A stretch of DNA of 64,000 nt from Dasania phycosphaerae (GTDB lineage: Bacteria > Pseudomonadota > Gammaproteobacteria > Pseudomonadales > Dasaniaceae): assembly GCF_026891035.1 (NCBI RefSeq), contig NZ_JAPTGG010000013.1:1-64000 (forward strand), in the 5' to 3' direction. The notes under the pieces were generated by a model. That model did not search any database and was not told the DNA's origin. It worked only from the letters and a program-made list of their open reading frames with translations. Below, piece after piece: positions 16,390-26,992 of this stretch. A program made the translations under genes and the position numbers. The first letter of the stretch is position 1. Every line of letters starts with the position of its first letter.

Positions 16390-19014
16390 TTAAAAGAAGT
16401 CATCGGTAAACGCCAGGTCGATGGTGACCTTGTAGCGTTCCATCTCGGTATTCAGATCCTTATCCTTGAGCACCAGGAAGTAATCCTTCTTCCGATCGAA
16501 GTCCGTCCCAGACAGTGAGAGTCGCACTTGCTTGACCCGCTCCGCGACCGAATCGGTTGCGCAGTCAAAGGTCACCGTCTCTTCACTGGAGATCTTGCTA
16601 TCACCGTCGTAGATGGCCACTGACACCGTGACCGGCGTAACCAAATCGCTGACCACTTCGGTCTGCATCAGGTCGAACTTCTGGATGTTGTTCACCATTT
16701 TCAGGGTGGACTTGGTAGAAATAACGCCTACTTTTCGCTTGGTACGCTTCTCAGCCTTTTCGCCACGAAGCTGTTTGACGGTCAACACCGGCACGACAAT
16801 CTCTTGCGGCATAACCCCACCGTGGACAAAACGTGAACCGCCCACGAAATGGAATCGGTTGGCACCCTTCGGCACCCAGAAATCAGTATCTGAAGTCGTC
16901 CCTGCTGTTGCCTTGGTTGAGCCCTTCCACGCTTCTTTGGTATCTGGCAGACCAAAGCCCACCACATAGCGCTTTTTGTTCTTCAGGGCATTGGTTGGCT
17001 TTTCAGCCAGAGACGAGCGATCGGCAGCCTCCAGCTTGCTTTGCTGGAACAAGAACCCGTGATCTGCCGTGATGAGCACCGTCGATGTATTGAAGTGCAT
17101 CAGGATCTTGCGGCTCAACTCGGTCAACTCCTCGATGGCGTGTTCAACGGCCATGAAGGTTTCTGATTCCGTCGATGAGCTATCGCCTCGGGCATCCACG
17201 ACATTGTGGTAGACATAGACCAGCTCCTGATCTTTGAGGGCTTCCCGACCTTCATCCCTCGACCAGGCTTTAACGGTTTCTGCTGTCACGGCCAGACCGC
17301 CATGAGCTGCAAGGATCTTGGTTCTTGCCGCTGTGCCCTTACTGGATTGTCCATCCACAAACACGTCATCTGACGCCGTTTCACGGTACTCAAGGGTTTT
17401 ATGAGGCAAGAGGGAGGCCATTCCCAATGTCGTATAACTTGGGACGACACCAAGTTGGGAAGACAGGGTAGCTTCAGAGTAGCGCTTGTTGTTGATTCGA
17501 TCGCGAAGCTCAACTGCCGCCTCATAGCGGAAGGCATCACTGATAATGACCACAACCCGGCGCTTTGTAGCCTTGGAAAACAACGGTTTCACCAGCCCCT
17601 GAAAGAAGTCCTGCTGATTGGGTATTCCAGAAAAGCGCCACTGAGATAGACGTTGCTCCGCCTCGATGCGGTCACCCCAGTTCTTCGCCAGGTTGTCGAT
17701 GTACCAGTAGGCGTAGCAATTCTCCACTTCGTCATCGAGCTTCTTCAGAATCTCTACATGAGCACGCTGGGACGCTTCACAGTAATGACGGTAGGCCATA
17801 TCGAAGCGGTATAGGTCTCGCTCGTAAGCCTTGTATAGCGTTTCACTCGACTCAAAGTGGAATCCGCTATCATGCTGAATACGCAAGCTGAAGAGGTCGA
17901 TAGCAGCCTGCAATGCGGTATAAACGGTGCGGTACTTCCGGCGCGTCGTGTCGTCTTTATGCTTGGAAGCCCAGTAACCGTCCAGGCGAGAAGCTATCAT
18001 TGCACGGAAACGTTCCAACTCCCCCTTGGGAGCATGAGGAATGGCCACGGCCAGATCGACAATAATCTTCTGCTCCACGGCCTCAAAGGTGACAACATCG
18101 CTGAGTTGGTCAGTATCGAATATACCCATCTTGTCTTTGATGCGCAGCGCGATCGCCACCCACCCGGACACGGCATCGAACGCTTTGTAATAGCGTGAAC
18201 TGTCTCGCCAACGTGAAAGTAATGCTCTGGCCGTCGCACGGGAGCTGGCCGAAGACATGACCAATTCTTGAGCCCAGCCAGGTACATCACCGACGCTCTC
18301 GCAGAAGCCGGTTACCAGCAACCGGATAAAGAAATGTCCCAGCTTGAACGGGGCTTCACCCTTTAACTCCTCTACCGTAGCCGGGTAGCCAATTTCGGAC
18401 TGAAGCGCAGCTACCAATGCCGGGATTAAGTCGTACTTTTCAAGCTCATTGAGCGAAGCTGGATTGGCCTCCAGGCCAAGGTCATCCGCTACCGTCTCTT
18501 CTGCAAGCGCCAGGATCACATGAGGGAGATCACAGCTTTCCGCTTTAACAACAGAAGCAATCATGGCCATGTCCAGGTCTGACTCATCAAAGTCCGGCTG
18601 AACATAGCGTTGCAGTGCTGTCAGCCTGGCTTTACTGGCAAGGAATTTGTCTCGCTTGGCGAGGTGCTCTCTCAAGCTTTGCTGGTGCAGTCCAAGCTCA
18701 TTGAAGATGATTGAGAAGCGATCGGCGTAGAAGCATCTGGAGTACAACTTGATGTCGAGCAACCAGTCTTTTTCTACATCTGGCTCCGCAAATGGGAAGT
18801 ACAGGAGGTACTTACCGGCCTTGTCTTCCAGCTCCAATTTGAGCTTGGTACCCAATGCTGATTCATTGGCCATGTTGAGGATCTGCACGTCCACAAGAGA
18901 CAGGGACGGTAGCTCATCCGCAAATGATTGCTCCGGATCATACCAGAACACCAGACGATGATTTTCCTTGTAGAAGGCCTGCTCAAGGCCCTCTCGAAGT
19001 TGGTTCAGATTCAT
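16390..19014 (-). CDS. pglZ: BREX protein PglZ/BrxZ (alkaline phosphatase superfamily)
   Basis: An 874-residue PglZ. The C-terminal half contains the PglZ phosphatase-superfamily core: the first metal site VVVIISDAFRYEAA near residue 490 and the second TVLITADHGFLF near 650, with VGFGLPDTK and a late HGGVMPQEIVVPVL. The N-terminal half is helical, as in other BREX PglZ proteins. PglZ is a core component required for both methylation and exclusion in BREX; its enzymatic substrate is not settled. The start ATG overlaps the pglX stop (4 bp, ATGA), so the two are translationally coupled. The last residues (DDFF) end 20 bp before brxL. Confidence 0.95.
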   Translation of the reverse strand: MNLNQLREGLEQAFYKENHRLVFWYDPEQSFADELPSLSLVDVQILNMANESALGTKLKLELEDKAGKYLLYFPFAEPDVEKDWLLDIKLYSRCFYADRFSIIFNELGLHQQSLREHLAKRDKFLASKARLTALQRYVQPDFDESDLDMAMIASVVKAESCDLPHVILALAEETVADDLGLEANPASLNELEKYDLIPALVAALQSEIGYPATVEELKGEAPFKLGHFFIRLLVTGFCESVGDVPGWAQELVMSSASSRATARALLSRWRDSSRYYKAFDAVSGWVAIALRIKDKMGIFDTDQLSDVVTFEAVEQKIIVDLAVAIPHAPKGELERFRAMIASRLDGYWASKHKDDTTRRKYRTVYTALQAAIDLFSLRIQHDSGFHFESSETLYKAYERDLYRFDMAYRHYCEASQRAHVEILKKLDDEVENCYAYWYIDNLAKNWGDRIEAEQRLSQWRFSGIPNQQDFFQGLVKPLFSKATKRRVVVIISDAFRYEAAVELRDRINNKRYSEATLSSQLGVVPSYTTLGMASLLPHKTLEYRETASDDVFVDGQSSKGTAARTKILAAHGGLAVTAETVKAWSRDEGREALKDQELVYVYHNVVDARGDSSSTESETFMAVEHAIEELTELSRKILMHFNTSTVLITADHGFLFQQSKLEAADRSSLAEKPTNALKNKKRYVVGFGLPDTKEAWKGSTKATAGTTSDTDFWVPKGANRFHFVGGSRFVHGGVMPQEIVVPVLTVKQLRGEKAEKRTKRKVGVISTKSTLKMVNNIQKFDLMQTEVVSDLVTPVTVSVAIYDGDSKISSEETVTFDCATDSVAERVKQVRLSLSGTDFDRKKDYFLVLKDKDLNTEMERYKVTIDLAFTDDFF

Positions 19015-22000
19015 GACAGAGCCTCCGGAGCCTCGCCGGTAATGGCTTTCACTTCTGCCAGCAAATCACCAAACTTGCCGTAGTTGACCTTTACGCCATC
19101 ATCCAGATTCAGGCTTATTCTCTGGTCAGCATAATGGCGCAACTTCTCATCGAACTCGCTCAGCTCAGCCTGCTGCTTGTGCAGTTGGGCAATTTCTTTT
19201 TCAAGCCTCTTCACTTCCGCTGCCGAGCCACTGGCTTCTTTATCGTTCTCCAGCTTTTGAGCATAGGCTGCCATCTTCGCTGTCAGAGGAATGACGTACT
19301 CAGTACGCATACGCGCCAGCGTACCTTCGTTATACCGGTGCAGATAAACCAGGCACTCGAAAGCCTTTTGCTTGCCAGAGCTAAACAGCCAGTAAATTGG
19401 CCGTTTTTTGTAGGTCTTTAGATGGTCTTTATAGAACTGGGTAGACAGGTATCGACGAATCGTATCCATCGACGACTCAGATTTCTTTGGTTTGATAGCG
19501 TGCAGACAGAGGGACTCTGCTACAAAGTCGAGGTTTTCATGAAGGTGCTCTTCTCCCCAAACGACTTTGACAAAATCACTGAATCGATTGGTTGCATCAT
19601 CGGGGAACCATTCTTGGTCCGTCAGAGGAATAATCCCATCGTCGTCTATAGGAAATAATTTATAGGCTCCTTCTGCAACTAGCTCTGAGATTCCTTGGTT
19701 CCCAGAACCAGCATAAATCAAGCCTTCTCTGTCCAAAGAATAACGACCAAATGTGCAACCAATAGAATAACTTATAACCTCAGAAATTGAGTCTGATCTA
19801 AGCCTATTTTCAAGCTCATCATCCTTTGATAGATCTCCGCAATCATACCTGTAATATTTATTGGAAAATAATGTCAACCCCTGATCAACACGTTTTTCAC
19901 TGCTACTTTCCGGCATTTTGTATGCTTGGTGAAAGTGATGGTTCAAGGTATTTTCGAGATGTTCCATGTGAGAAAGTATTTCACTATCAGCGCTCCGAAT
20001 TTGTGAATAAATTTGTTTTAAAGAACCATCTTCACTTAACGTCAGTTTGTTTCTTTTATAACCCCAGGAAAACTCGTAAGAGTCCCAATCCTCTCTTGAA
20101 ATCCTAGTGCATTCTTTTCCTATTTTTTCTGCAAGATCCCTGTCAAAATCACATACAGGAAGAATTGCCACAGCGCCTTCTGAATAGTCAATAGTTGGTG
20201 AGATTCTCTTAATGATCTCACCAACCACTTCATTATTCATAAAAGACAGAATAGTGTGAGGAGTCCAATCCCCAACCGGGAAGCAGACTGATCCTTTACT
20301 TTCAAATGTGAATCCTTCAGGGAAATACCGCATAGACAAAAAGGAGCTTGTTATAGTTGACCATGTCGCTCCTGGTTTAAAAAACCAATCTATGTTTTGT
20401 GGTCGCGATCTTTGCCGTCCAGTTTCATCACGAAAATTCTTTATCTCCTCACCATCATTTTCCCAATTTAGAACATACTCATAATTCCCATACCATTTCC
20501 TGTAATCACCACCTTTAGTGCAGAAAAACCAACGAGCAGATGATTTAGCTCCGTCATTGCTTCCCCTTCCAATAGATGTAAAATCTACCTCGTGCCAGTA
20601 TCTGAGAAAACGATCATTTTCTCCTGTTTTAATTCCTTGTTTTGGAGAGGCGTACTTTTGTAGCAAATCACCTTTAGCGTATGCATTGTAAATTGAATCA
20701 TTTAATGAGTATGCGAAAGGCGACCTAGGAATACTCATAAATTTAGATAGATCTACTTCGTAAACCCTCTCTCTTTTATGCTCTTCTATACTCCTCAACA
20801 AGAAAGATTGCTTGTCAGAACCAACAACGTCTGACAAATCAATAAATGTGGCCTTGCAAACAACGCTTATCTTTTGAGCAGTAAACGCACAAATCGGTAC
20901 AGCAGCACTATCCCAAATCGAGTGGTACTCTGGATGAACCAAAGTACTCAACTTCAGATCATTCATAAGAAACTGCCTAAGAGACTCATACGAGGAAAGA
21001 AACATCCAAGTAAATGGCGTCATAAACCCGAGAGATGATGAATCTCCTAGAAACTTTTCTGCCCGTTGTACGAAGGCAGAAAATAGATCGTGTTTTCCAA
21101 CGGAATAATTCTCTTCAACGAATTCTTTAACTAAGGTGTTCATTGCCTTCTTAGCTAAATATGGAGGATTTGCAACTACTGCCTCATATTTTTGCGCTAA
21201 CAAAACCGCTTGATGGACATATGGAAGCAATTGGCTTGATGCAGCCTTTTGCATTGAGTCGCCCGTACATTCTAACTCGCGTAGAGTATTTAAAAGCTCC
21301 TTCAATTCCGCACAATCTTCATAAGGAATTTCAATTAAAGATCCGAAGGTCTTAGCCTGTTTAAACTTTTGTAAGATTCCCTGAAGCAACTGGTAGCGGC
21401 TGTCTGCTTCAAATGCACCAGCTTTCTGTTTCCCTTCTTCAAATAATCCTTGTGACTCACCACTCTTCCACTCTCCGGTCAAGTTTAATGAGCGCCATAG
21501 AGTAGGCAAATTTACATTGATACTTTCTTGTAGTGACAGAACATTAAGTCTTATATTGCGAGAGAAGATTCGTCGATCATCTTCTCTAGCCAGCATCATC
21601 AACGCGAACCCAGCTAATTGACCGGCACGGTCGTCAATATCCAAACCGAATAGGTTGTTTTCGAGAATGAGCTGAGGAATGTCACGAGTTCGGTAACCTC
21701 GTTCTTCGTAAATTGCTTTTAATACCTTATAGGCCTCAATTAAAATGTGACCGGACCCGCATCCGCAATCCAGCACCTTGGTTAACTCTGGTGTAATCTC
21801 AGAAGGAATTGTCTCAGCAAGCTTATCCTGTACTTCAGGTGTTTGTTCAGCAGGCTTTATGTAGTACGGCATCTTTCCTTTAAGTGGAGAATCAGGATAC
21901 GTCTGTAGCCACTGGCGTCCGACGGTGTTCTGAACCATGTACTGAACGATCCAGTTAGGTGTAAATAGCTGAGTCGCAGCGGGAATATCCTCACTCTTAA

Positions 22001-22682
22001 CAACCTTGCCAATAACCTGATCTTTTTTCTCGGAGATGTAGAACTGGTAAAGCCAGCCAATAATCTCAATGTGCTCCCAGTCTTCATCAGGAACACTGGC
22101 AACAAGGTCACGAATCAGAGAGTCGGTCTTGGTCAGGTTTTCTGGCAACAGCAGCTCGGACTCATCTGCTACCGCCTCAAACAGGAATGGCATTGCTTGG
22201 TGCAAGGCATGGCACTGGGCCAGTAACAGCTCACGGTAAAGCTCTTCGTCTTTGGTGCCATCAAGCTTCAGATCTCTAACCTTGGCTTGGTCCAGGCCGG
22301 GCAACTCGACATCCAGACACTCTTCCAATATTTGGGGTACACCGGCACTGCCGTCAGCCGCGCTCAATACCCGACGCCCGTGGTCAAGAAACCCTTTGCG
22401 TTCCATGTAGCGAATAGCGCACAACCGGTTGAACCAGCTATAGGCTACATGCTCCATTACCTGGTCGAAGCCTTGCTGCTCGATGCGCTTTACCAAGCGT
22501 TCACGAGGCTTGATAACCGAAGCCGGAAACGGTCTATCACCAATTAGAACCAGGTCGCCCTTCTGCTCCGCTGGCTCGATTTTCTTTTTGGTAATCCCAT
22601 ATTTCGCAGCCTGTTTACTCATGGCCTCAATAAAGGCTTTCCGGGCTTTGGGTGCGTATTTTTTTACGTTGTTGGTGTTCAT
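19011..22682 (-). CDS. pglX: BREX adenine-specific DNA methyltransferase PglX/BrxX
   Basis: A 1,223-residue N6-adenine methyltransferase, the normal size for type I PglX. The SAM motif is LDCGCGSGHILIEAY near residue 305 and the catalytic motif IV is VVANPPYLAKK near 503. The C-terminal half carries the target-recognition region and a terminal coiled coil (AAEVKRLEKEIAQLHKQQAE). PglX marks a non-palindromic host site so that BREX spares self DNA. Ordinary composition at both gene ends contrasts with an AT-rich middle (roughly 19.6-21.7 kb), suggesting exchange of the specificity region. It starts 12 bp after brxC and overlaps pglZ by 4 bp. Confidence 0.96.
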   Translation of the reverse strand: MNTNNVKKYAPKARKAFIEAMSKQAAKYGITKKKIEPAEQKGDLVLIGDRPFPASVIKPRERLVKRIEQQGFDQVMEHVAYSWFNRLCAIRYMERKGFLDHGRRVLSAADGSAGVPQILEECLDVELPGLDQAKVRDLKLDGTKDEELYRELLLAQCHALHQAMPFLFEAVADESELLLPENLTKTDSLIRDLVASVPDEDWEHIEIIGWLYQFYISEKKDQVIGKVVKSEDIPAATQLFTPNWIVQYMVQNTVGRQWLQTYPDSPLKGKMPYYIKPAEQTPEVQDKLAETIPSEITPELTKVLDCGCGSGHILIEAYKVLKAIYEERGYRTRDIPQLILENNLFGLDIDDRAGQLAGFALMMLAREDDRRIFSRNIRLNVLSLQESINVNLPTLWRSLNLTGEWKSGESQGLFEEGKQKAGAFEADSRYQLLQGILQKFKQAKTFGSLIEIPYEDCAELKELLNTLRELECTGDSMQKAASSQLLPYVHQAVLLAQKYEAVVANPPYLAKKAMNTLVKEFVEENYSVGKHDLFSAFVQRAEKFLGDSSSLGFMTPFTWMFLSSYESLRQFLMNDLKLSTLVHPEYHSIWDSAAVPICAFTAQKISVVCKATFIDLSDVVGSDKQSFLLRSIEEHKRERVYEVDLSKFMSIPRSPFAYSLNDSIYNAYAKGDLLQKYASPKQGIKTGENDRFLRYWHEVDFTSIGRGSNDGAKSSARWFFCTKGGDYRKWYGNYEYVLNWENDGEEIKNFRDETGRQRSRPQNIDWFFKPGATWSTITSSFLSMRYFPEGFTFESKGSVCFPVGDWTPHTILSFMNNEVVGEIIKRISPTIDYSEGAVAILPVCDFDRDLAEKIGKECTRISREDWDSYEFSWGYKRNKLTLSEDGSLKQIYSQIRSADSEILSHMEHLENTLNHHFHQAYKMPESSSEKRVDQGLTLFSNKYYRYDCGDLSKDDELENRLRSDSISEVISYSIGCTFGRYSLDREGLIYAGSGNQGISELVAEGAYKLFPIDDDGIIPLTDQEWFPDDATNRFSDFVKVVWGEEHLHENLDFVAESLCLHAIKPKKSESSMDTIRRYLSTQFYKDHLKTYKKRPIYWLFSSGKQKAFECLVYLHRYNEGTLARMRTEYVIPLTAKMAAYAQKLENDKEASGSAAEVKRLEKEIAQLHKQQAELSEFDEKLRHYADQRISLNLDDGVKVNYGKFGDLLAEVKAITGEAPEALS

Positions 22683-22694
22683 GTGATTACTTCC

Positions 22695-25600
22695 TTAGCG
22701 AATACGCACGCGCTTTTCATTGCGAACAATGCTCTTCAACTCAGCTTTGAGGGCTTCCACAAACTGGTCGATGGATTCTTCAGTTTCCAAGTACACGCCT
22801 TCACAGGTCTTGTTGTAGACGCTGGACACATTCACCTCGACAACAGGTTTAGGCTTAGCAACGGGTGGCTCTGGTTTTGTATCCGGGATCGGTGTGGACG
22901 TATCTGCGCCGGTTGGATCAGCTTGCTGAGCTTTCGCTGCCTGCTCCGCCTTGGCGCGGCGCTCAATCTCTGCCTGAACCGCTCGCTCAAGCTCATACAG
23001 ACCATCATCAAAGCGTTCAGTGGCTGTTTCGGTTTGCAGCATGTAGATACCGGCAATACTGGTCTCCGTCTCTAAATCTGCTTTGACCAGTTGCAGTGGA
23101 CGAAGCAACCGGTTGCTCAGTTCAGGCGTTCCAATTCCACTCTTGGCGATCTCACCTTCAAGCTGTTTGATTTTGTCGTCCACTCGCTCAATGGCATGGG
23201 TTCGCTTTTCAGTTAGCAGACGTTCGTTGACGGTTTCTACTGCGCTGACCAGAGAAGCGACCTTGTGCAACATCCCGTAAGGCGCATCTGCTGATTCGAT
23301 AGATTGCAGTTCCGACAAAGCCTTACTGGCTTCCGCGTCCTTCTCCAACGCCTGACGGTTTTTATCAAAGTGACGAAGTGCCTGCTGAAGCTGCTGCCAG
23401 GTGTGGATCTGGTTACTGAAGAATTCGTGGATGTCCCGGTAATCCTCCTCCAGATCCAGGTAATCGTCCTTCTTATCGACGACCTGCTTGAAGAAATCGA
23501 AGCTATCGTCGTTGCTAAGCAAGCGCTCCAGAGTCAGGATTGACTGCTCAATCACTGCCTTCCCTGGAAAACGGCCCACATCGGTTTTGCTCTTGTAGGA
23601 TTTGAGGTTGGCCAGCCACTTGCTGAAGTGCTGGGTGTAAAACTCAAACAACTCTTTCTCGGTGGCCGGTCCCATCGAAGAGAATAGGTCTTGAGTCAGG
23701 TTACGCGCCTGCTTCAGCACGGCTTCATCGGTTTGGCGTTTCTTGATAATTGAGACTTCGCGACGGCGGCGTGTATTCTGGAGAGGCTCCAGCGCTTCCC
23801 TGACAGGCAGCGTTCCACCCCCAAGCTGGAACGAGATCCGGCCAGCCGCAGCCAATCGGCCAACAATCAACAAGATCTCAGCATCTGGCCAGCCATATGG
23901 ACGCTTTGCGAAACGCTCAACAATGTCTGAAAGCAGGATACGCTCAGTCCCGGTCGCACGAAGCCCGATGTATTGCTCAACATCGCGGGTTGCCTTTGGG
24001 TTGCCCTCTTCACCTTCCAATGACAGGCCCATTTGTCCAATATCATCAACGGTCAGAACGGCATTAAGCTCGCGCCACGGGTCTTGCTGGTAAACCTTGA
24101 TATAGCTCAGCTTGGTGTAGGTATTCTCCAGCAGGTAGCGGCAGGCCTCATCAAGCTTGGTAAGTGCATTGGATGAAGACAGAGAAAGGTGCTGACCAAG
24201 AGCGTAGACCTCCGCTTTCAACAGCATGTCTTCCATCCGGGCACGCAGGCGCTTTTTACGCTCCTGATTCTCACGACCACGATCAGCCAAGATACGGGTA
24301 ATGTCCGCTTGGGTACCATCGTCGTTCAGACGAATAAACTTGTTGGTCTTCAGCCAGGTGCGGAGTTCACTGAAGAACTGCTTATCATCGCCCAGCTTAA
24401 TAAGGATTTGACCTTCGCCCTCTGCGCTTTTGTTGATGCAGCCAGCCTCAGAGTATTGGCTGTAATCAGTGTCCAGCGGTGACACCACTTCCACTTTCAG
24501 GTCAGCTTCATACTTACCGTCCAGGGTATGCCCATCTAGGTACCGGCCAATGCTGTAGTCCATCTTGTTGGGCTGATGCCGGTATTTATTGGTATCTCGC
24601 AGAAGGTCTTTGAAAATCAGGTTGCTCAGTTCTTTGTTTTCTTCCGAGCTGGCAACGTCAGTAGCCTTAATCTTCTGAGTAATGTCCCGCTCTTCGTTGG
24701 TTAGGAACAGGAACTCATCACCATTACGGGTGATCAGGCTTTCCTTCTCCAGACGCTGAAGGCTCTCCTCGATACGTTTGCGTAGCGCCAGCTTGTCATC
24801 GTCGATTTTCTCAATCGACAGGGTGACCAGGTTATCGAGCGTTCCTTTGATCAGGTCTACATAGCGGATCATGAACAAGGTGCGGAGCATCTGAACATCG
24901 AAACTGTCCAGCGTGGCATTTTCACCGGCCTGATCGATGGTGCGTTTGACGGCTGTATCCAAGAAGCCCTCAACGGCACTATAGAAACGGTGCATGGGTA
25001 CCAGAGCCCCAACCTCTTCCTTGGCGATGGAGCTGGCGGCCATTTGGAAGGCGTCCAGCATCGACCGTTCACCGTAAGCCAGGTGCGCCCCGGTAGCCCC
25101 GACCTTACGAATCTCCTCAAAAACCTTCTGTACCAACTGGAAGTGGTAAGGCGCAAACGGATAGTTATTGACGAAGCTATCTGGACCATCAAAGTTCTTG
25201 AGCGTCGGCCCGGAACGATCGAAGGTAATTTGGTTCTTCAGGATGTCGCCTTTCTGGTCGAAGACGGACTTGAGCATGTCCGCCGCTTCCGGTGTTTTGC
25301 GCAGCAGACGCTTCTGGATAACCTCATCGGTATTCGAGCTGGACAGCGACAACCGGGTCTTGAAGCGACCGGCAATCTTGGAGAAATCGTTGGCTTTGGA
25401 AGATGACAGTTCACCGAGTACCGCGTCCATATCGGCCTGAGAGGTTACTATGATCCAGGCACGCCCCTTACAGATGGTGCCCAGGTTTTCCGTGATGGTT
25501 TGCAAGGTCAGCATCAGGCGGGTATTACTGCCAATAAACTGACCGACTTCATCCACCAGAAACAGTATCCTGTGTTTCGGATCTTTACTGTCCAGGTACT

Positions 25601-26354
25601 CTTTGATCCAGTGACAGAAGTTTTCGACGGAGACGCTGAACGTCTCTTCGGATTCTTCAAACCATTTATGGGCAGCATCTGGTGACAGGTTCAATGCCTT
25701 GGAAATGGCCTTCTCTACGTCATCTTGGTAGAACTGATACCCGTCTCGCTCCTCAGTCCATGATAGACCGCTGGATTCTTCAAAAGCAGCCTTGAAGGTC
25801 TCATAGGCACCTTTCTGTGCCAAATGGCGTTCCATGTGCGCGATGTGCGGGTGATCGCCGCTAAAACCCTGGTGCTCATTGAACACTCGCAGGAAGACAT
25901 TAAGGATAGGGTTGCCGTCATCGTTTGAGCTGGCCTTACTGTCAATATTGAACAGAATGACATCGGAATGACCGCTTACGGCTTTATCAATATCTGCACG
26001 AATAAAAGCATCGCGGATCTTGTGTTCATCAAAAAACTCTACTGCGCTGCGTTCGTTACCTTCTGAATCCCGCGCCACCTTGTTGGCCAGAATATAGGAT
26101 AAGGTCTTCAAGAAGTGCGATTTACCAGAACCGAAGAAACCAGAAATCCACACCCCCACACGGTTAGCGATGGAGGGGTCATTGAGATCGGTACCGTAGG
26201 ACTGAAAGAAATCCCGAAAATGCTTCTCCAGCTCATTAGTCACCACATATTCATCCAGTTCCTGGTAGACAGTGGCATCATCATCCTGGTCAGCCTTAAC
26301 AACGCCGTTAATTGAGCGATCCAGTGGCTTAAAAAAGAGTTCTTTGATGTTCAT
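22695..26354 (-). CDS. brxC: BREX ATPase BrxC
   Basis: A 1,219-residue BrxC/PglY-type P-loop protein. The Walker A is GFFGSGKSHFLKTL near residues 70-83 and the Walker B-like RILFLVDEVGQFIG near 265-278, with a large helical C-terminal half. The N-terminus MNIKELFFKPLDRSINGVVK is the characteristic BrxC start. A Pro/Ala-rich hinge (ADPTGADTSTPIPDTKPEPP) precedes a short C-terminal domain. BrxC is an AAA+-like ATPase essential for BREX defence and methylation. It starts 45 bp after brxB and ends 12 bp before pglX, in the standard type I order. Confidence 0.96.
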   Translation of the reverse strand: MNIKELFFKPLDRSINGVVKADQDDDATVYQELDEYVVTNELEKHFRDFFQSYGTDLNDPSIANRVGVWISGFFGSGKSHFLKTLSYILANKVARDSEGNERSAVEFFDEHKIRDAFIRADIDKAVSGHSDVILFNIDSKASSNDDGNPILNVFLRVFNEHQGFSGDHPHIAHMERHLAQKGAYETFKAAFEESSGLSWTEERDGYQFYQDDVEKAISKALNLSPDAAHKWFEESEETFSVSVENFCHWIKEYLDSKDPKHRILFLVDEVGQFIGSNTRLMLTLQTITENLGTICKGRAWIIVTSQADMDAVLGELSSSKANDFSKIAGRFKTRLSLSSSNTDEVIQKRLLRKTPEAADMLKSVFDQKGDILKNQITFDRSGPTLKNFDGPDSFVNNYPFAPYHFQLVQKVFEEIRKVGATGAHLAYGERSMLDAFQMAASSIAKEEVGALVPMHRFYSAVEGFLDTAVKRTIDQAGENATLDSFDVQMLRTLFMIRYVDLIKGTLDNLVTLSIEKIDDDKLALRKRIEESLQRLEKESLITRNGDEFLFLTNEERDITQKIKATDVASSEENKELSNLIFKDLLRDTNKYRHQPNKMDYSIGRYLDGHTLDGKYEADLKVEVVSPLDTDYSQYSEAGCINKSAEGEGQILIKLGDDKQFFSELRTWLKTNKFIRLNDDGTQADITRILADRGRENQERKKRLRARMEDMLLKAEVYALGQHLSLSSSNALTKLDEACRYLLENTYTKLSYIKVYQQDPWRELNAVLTVDDIGQMGLSLEGEEGNPKATRDVEQYIGLRATGTERILLSDIVERFAKRPYGWPDAEILLIVGRLAAAGRISFQLGGGTLPVREALEPLQNTRRRREVSIIKKRQTDEAVLKQARNLTQDLFSSMGPATEKELFEFYTQHFSKWLANLKSYKSKTDVGRFPGKAVIEQSILTLERLLSNDDSFDFFKQVVDKKDDYLDLEEDYRDIHEFFSNQIHTWQQLQQALRHFDKNRQALEKDAEASKALSELQSIESADAPYGMLHKVASLVSAVETVNERLLTEKRTHAIERVDDKIKQLEGEIAKSGIGTPELSNRLLRPLQLVKADLETETSIAGIYMLQTETATERFDDGLYELERAVQAEIERRAKAEQAAKAQQADPTGADTSTPIPDTKPEPPVAKPKPVVEVNVSSVYNKTCEGVYLETEESIDQFVEALKAELKSIVRNEKRVRIR

Positions 26355-26399
26355 AGTGTGTTGATTCCCCTGAAATTCTTATTAATTGGTCGCCATCGC

Positions 26400-26975
26400 T
26401 TACGGAACCAACCTGAAGGCTCTGTAGTAATTGTTGCTGGGTATTCTCCCGAACAGGCTCATTGCCTGGCCGTTGTATTGGCCGGGATAAAACAGGACAA
26501 CAGGCTTATGCCCCAACAGTGAATGAAGGCTGTTTAGCAGATTGTGTGCTCGCAATAACGGCCAAACAGAACCCACTCCAGTAATGAAGATGATGTCCTG
26601 CTCGGTAGCGGAATGTTTTTCTGTCAGGTAAGGCGCGAATTTGTCCATGTGCAGCGGCCCTTTAAGGGCTTTCATCAAGGCCTCATCACCTTTGATCTTC
26701 TGCATCTCTATGACTTTATCAACGAAGTTGCGATCGGCAAGATAACCGACCAGGCAATTGAGAAGATTGATGTTAACCACCTTCAAATAGCTGTGCTTCT
26801 TGGCCAACATAACCTCAAGGAATTCGATATACTCTCGAACCCCAAGTTCTTGCTCAGGCTCGTAATCGAATATCCAAAAGCCAATTTCATTTCCCAGTCC
26901 CTGCCCACTCAAAAACTCTGGGGACAGAATCTTGTCTGGTATCTGATTCAGCCGGTCATTTAGTCGTTGATCCAT
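26400..26975 (-). CDS. brxB: BREX protein BrxB (DUF1788)
   Basis: A 191-residue DUF1788/BrxB protein. I chose the ATG at 26975 (MDQRLNDRLNQIPDKILSPE) because GGGAGC lies 6 bases upstream. The conserved family core begins here: SPEFLSGQGLGNEIGFWIFD. The longer start at 27023 would overlap brxA. The C-terminal half contains FITGVGSVWPLLRAHNLL and KPVVLFYPG, typical of BrxB. BrxB is required for BREX activity and probably acts as a structural or regulatory component of the core complex. It begins 17 bp after brxA and ends 45 bp before brxC. Confidence 0.94.
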   Translation of the reverse strand: MDQRLNDRLNQIPDKILSPEFLSGQGLGNEIGFWIFDYEPEQELGVREYIEFLEVMLAKKHSYLKVVNINLLNCLVGYLADRNFVDKVIEMQKIKGDEALMKALKGPLHMDKFAPYLTEKHSATEQDIIFITGVGSVWPLLRAHNLLNSLHSLLGHKPVVLFYPGQYNGQAMSLFGRIPSNNYYRAFRLVP

Positions 26976-26992
26976 AGTTGCTCCCAATGCAC

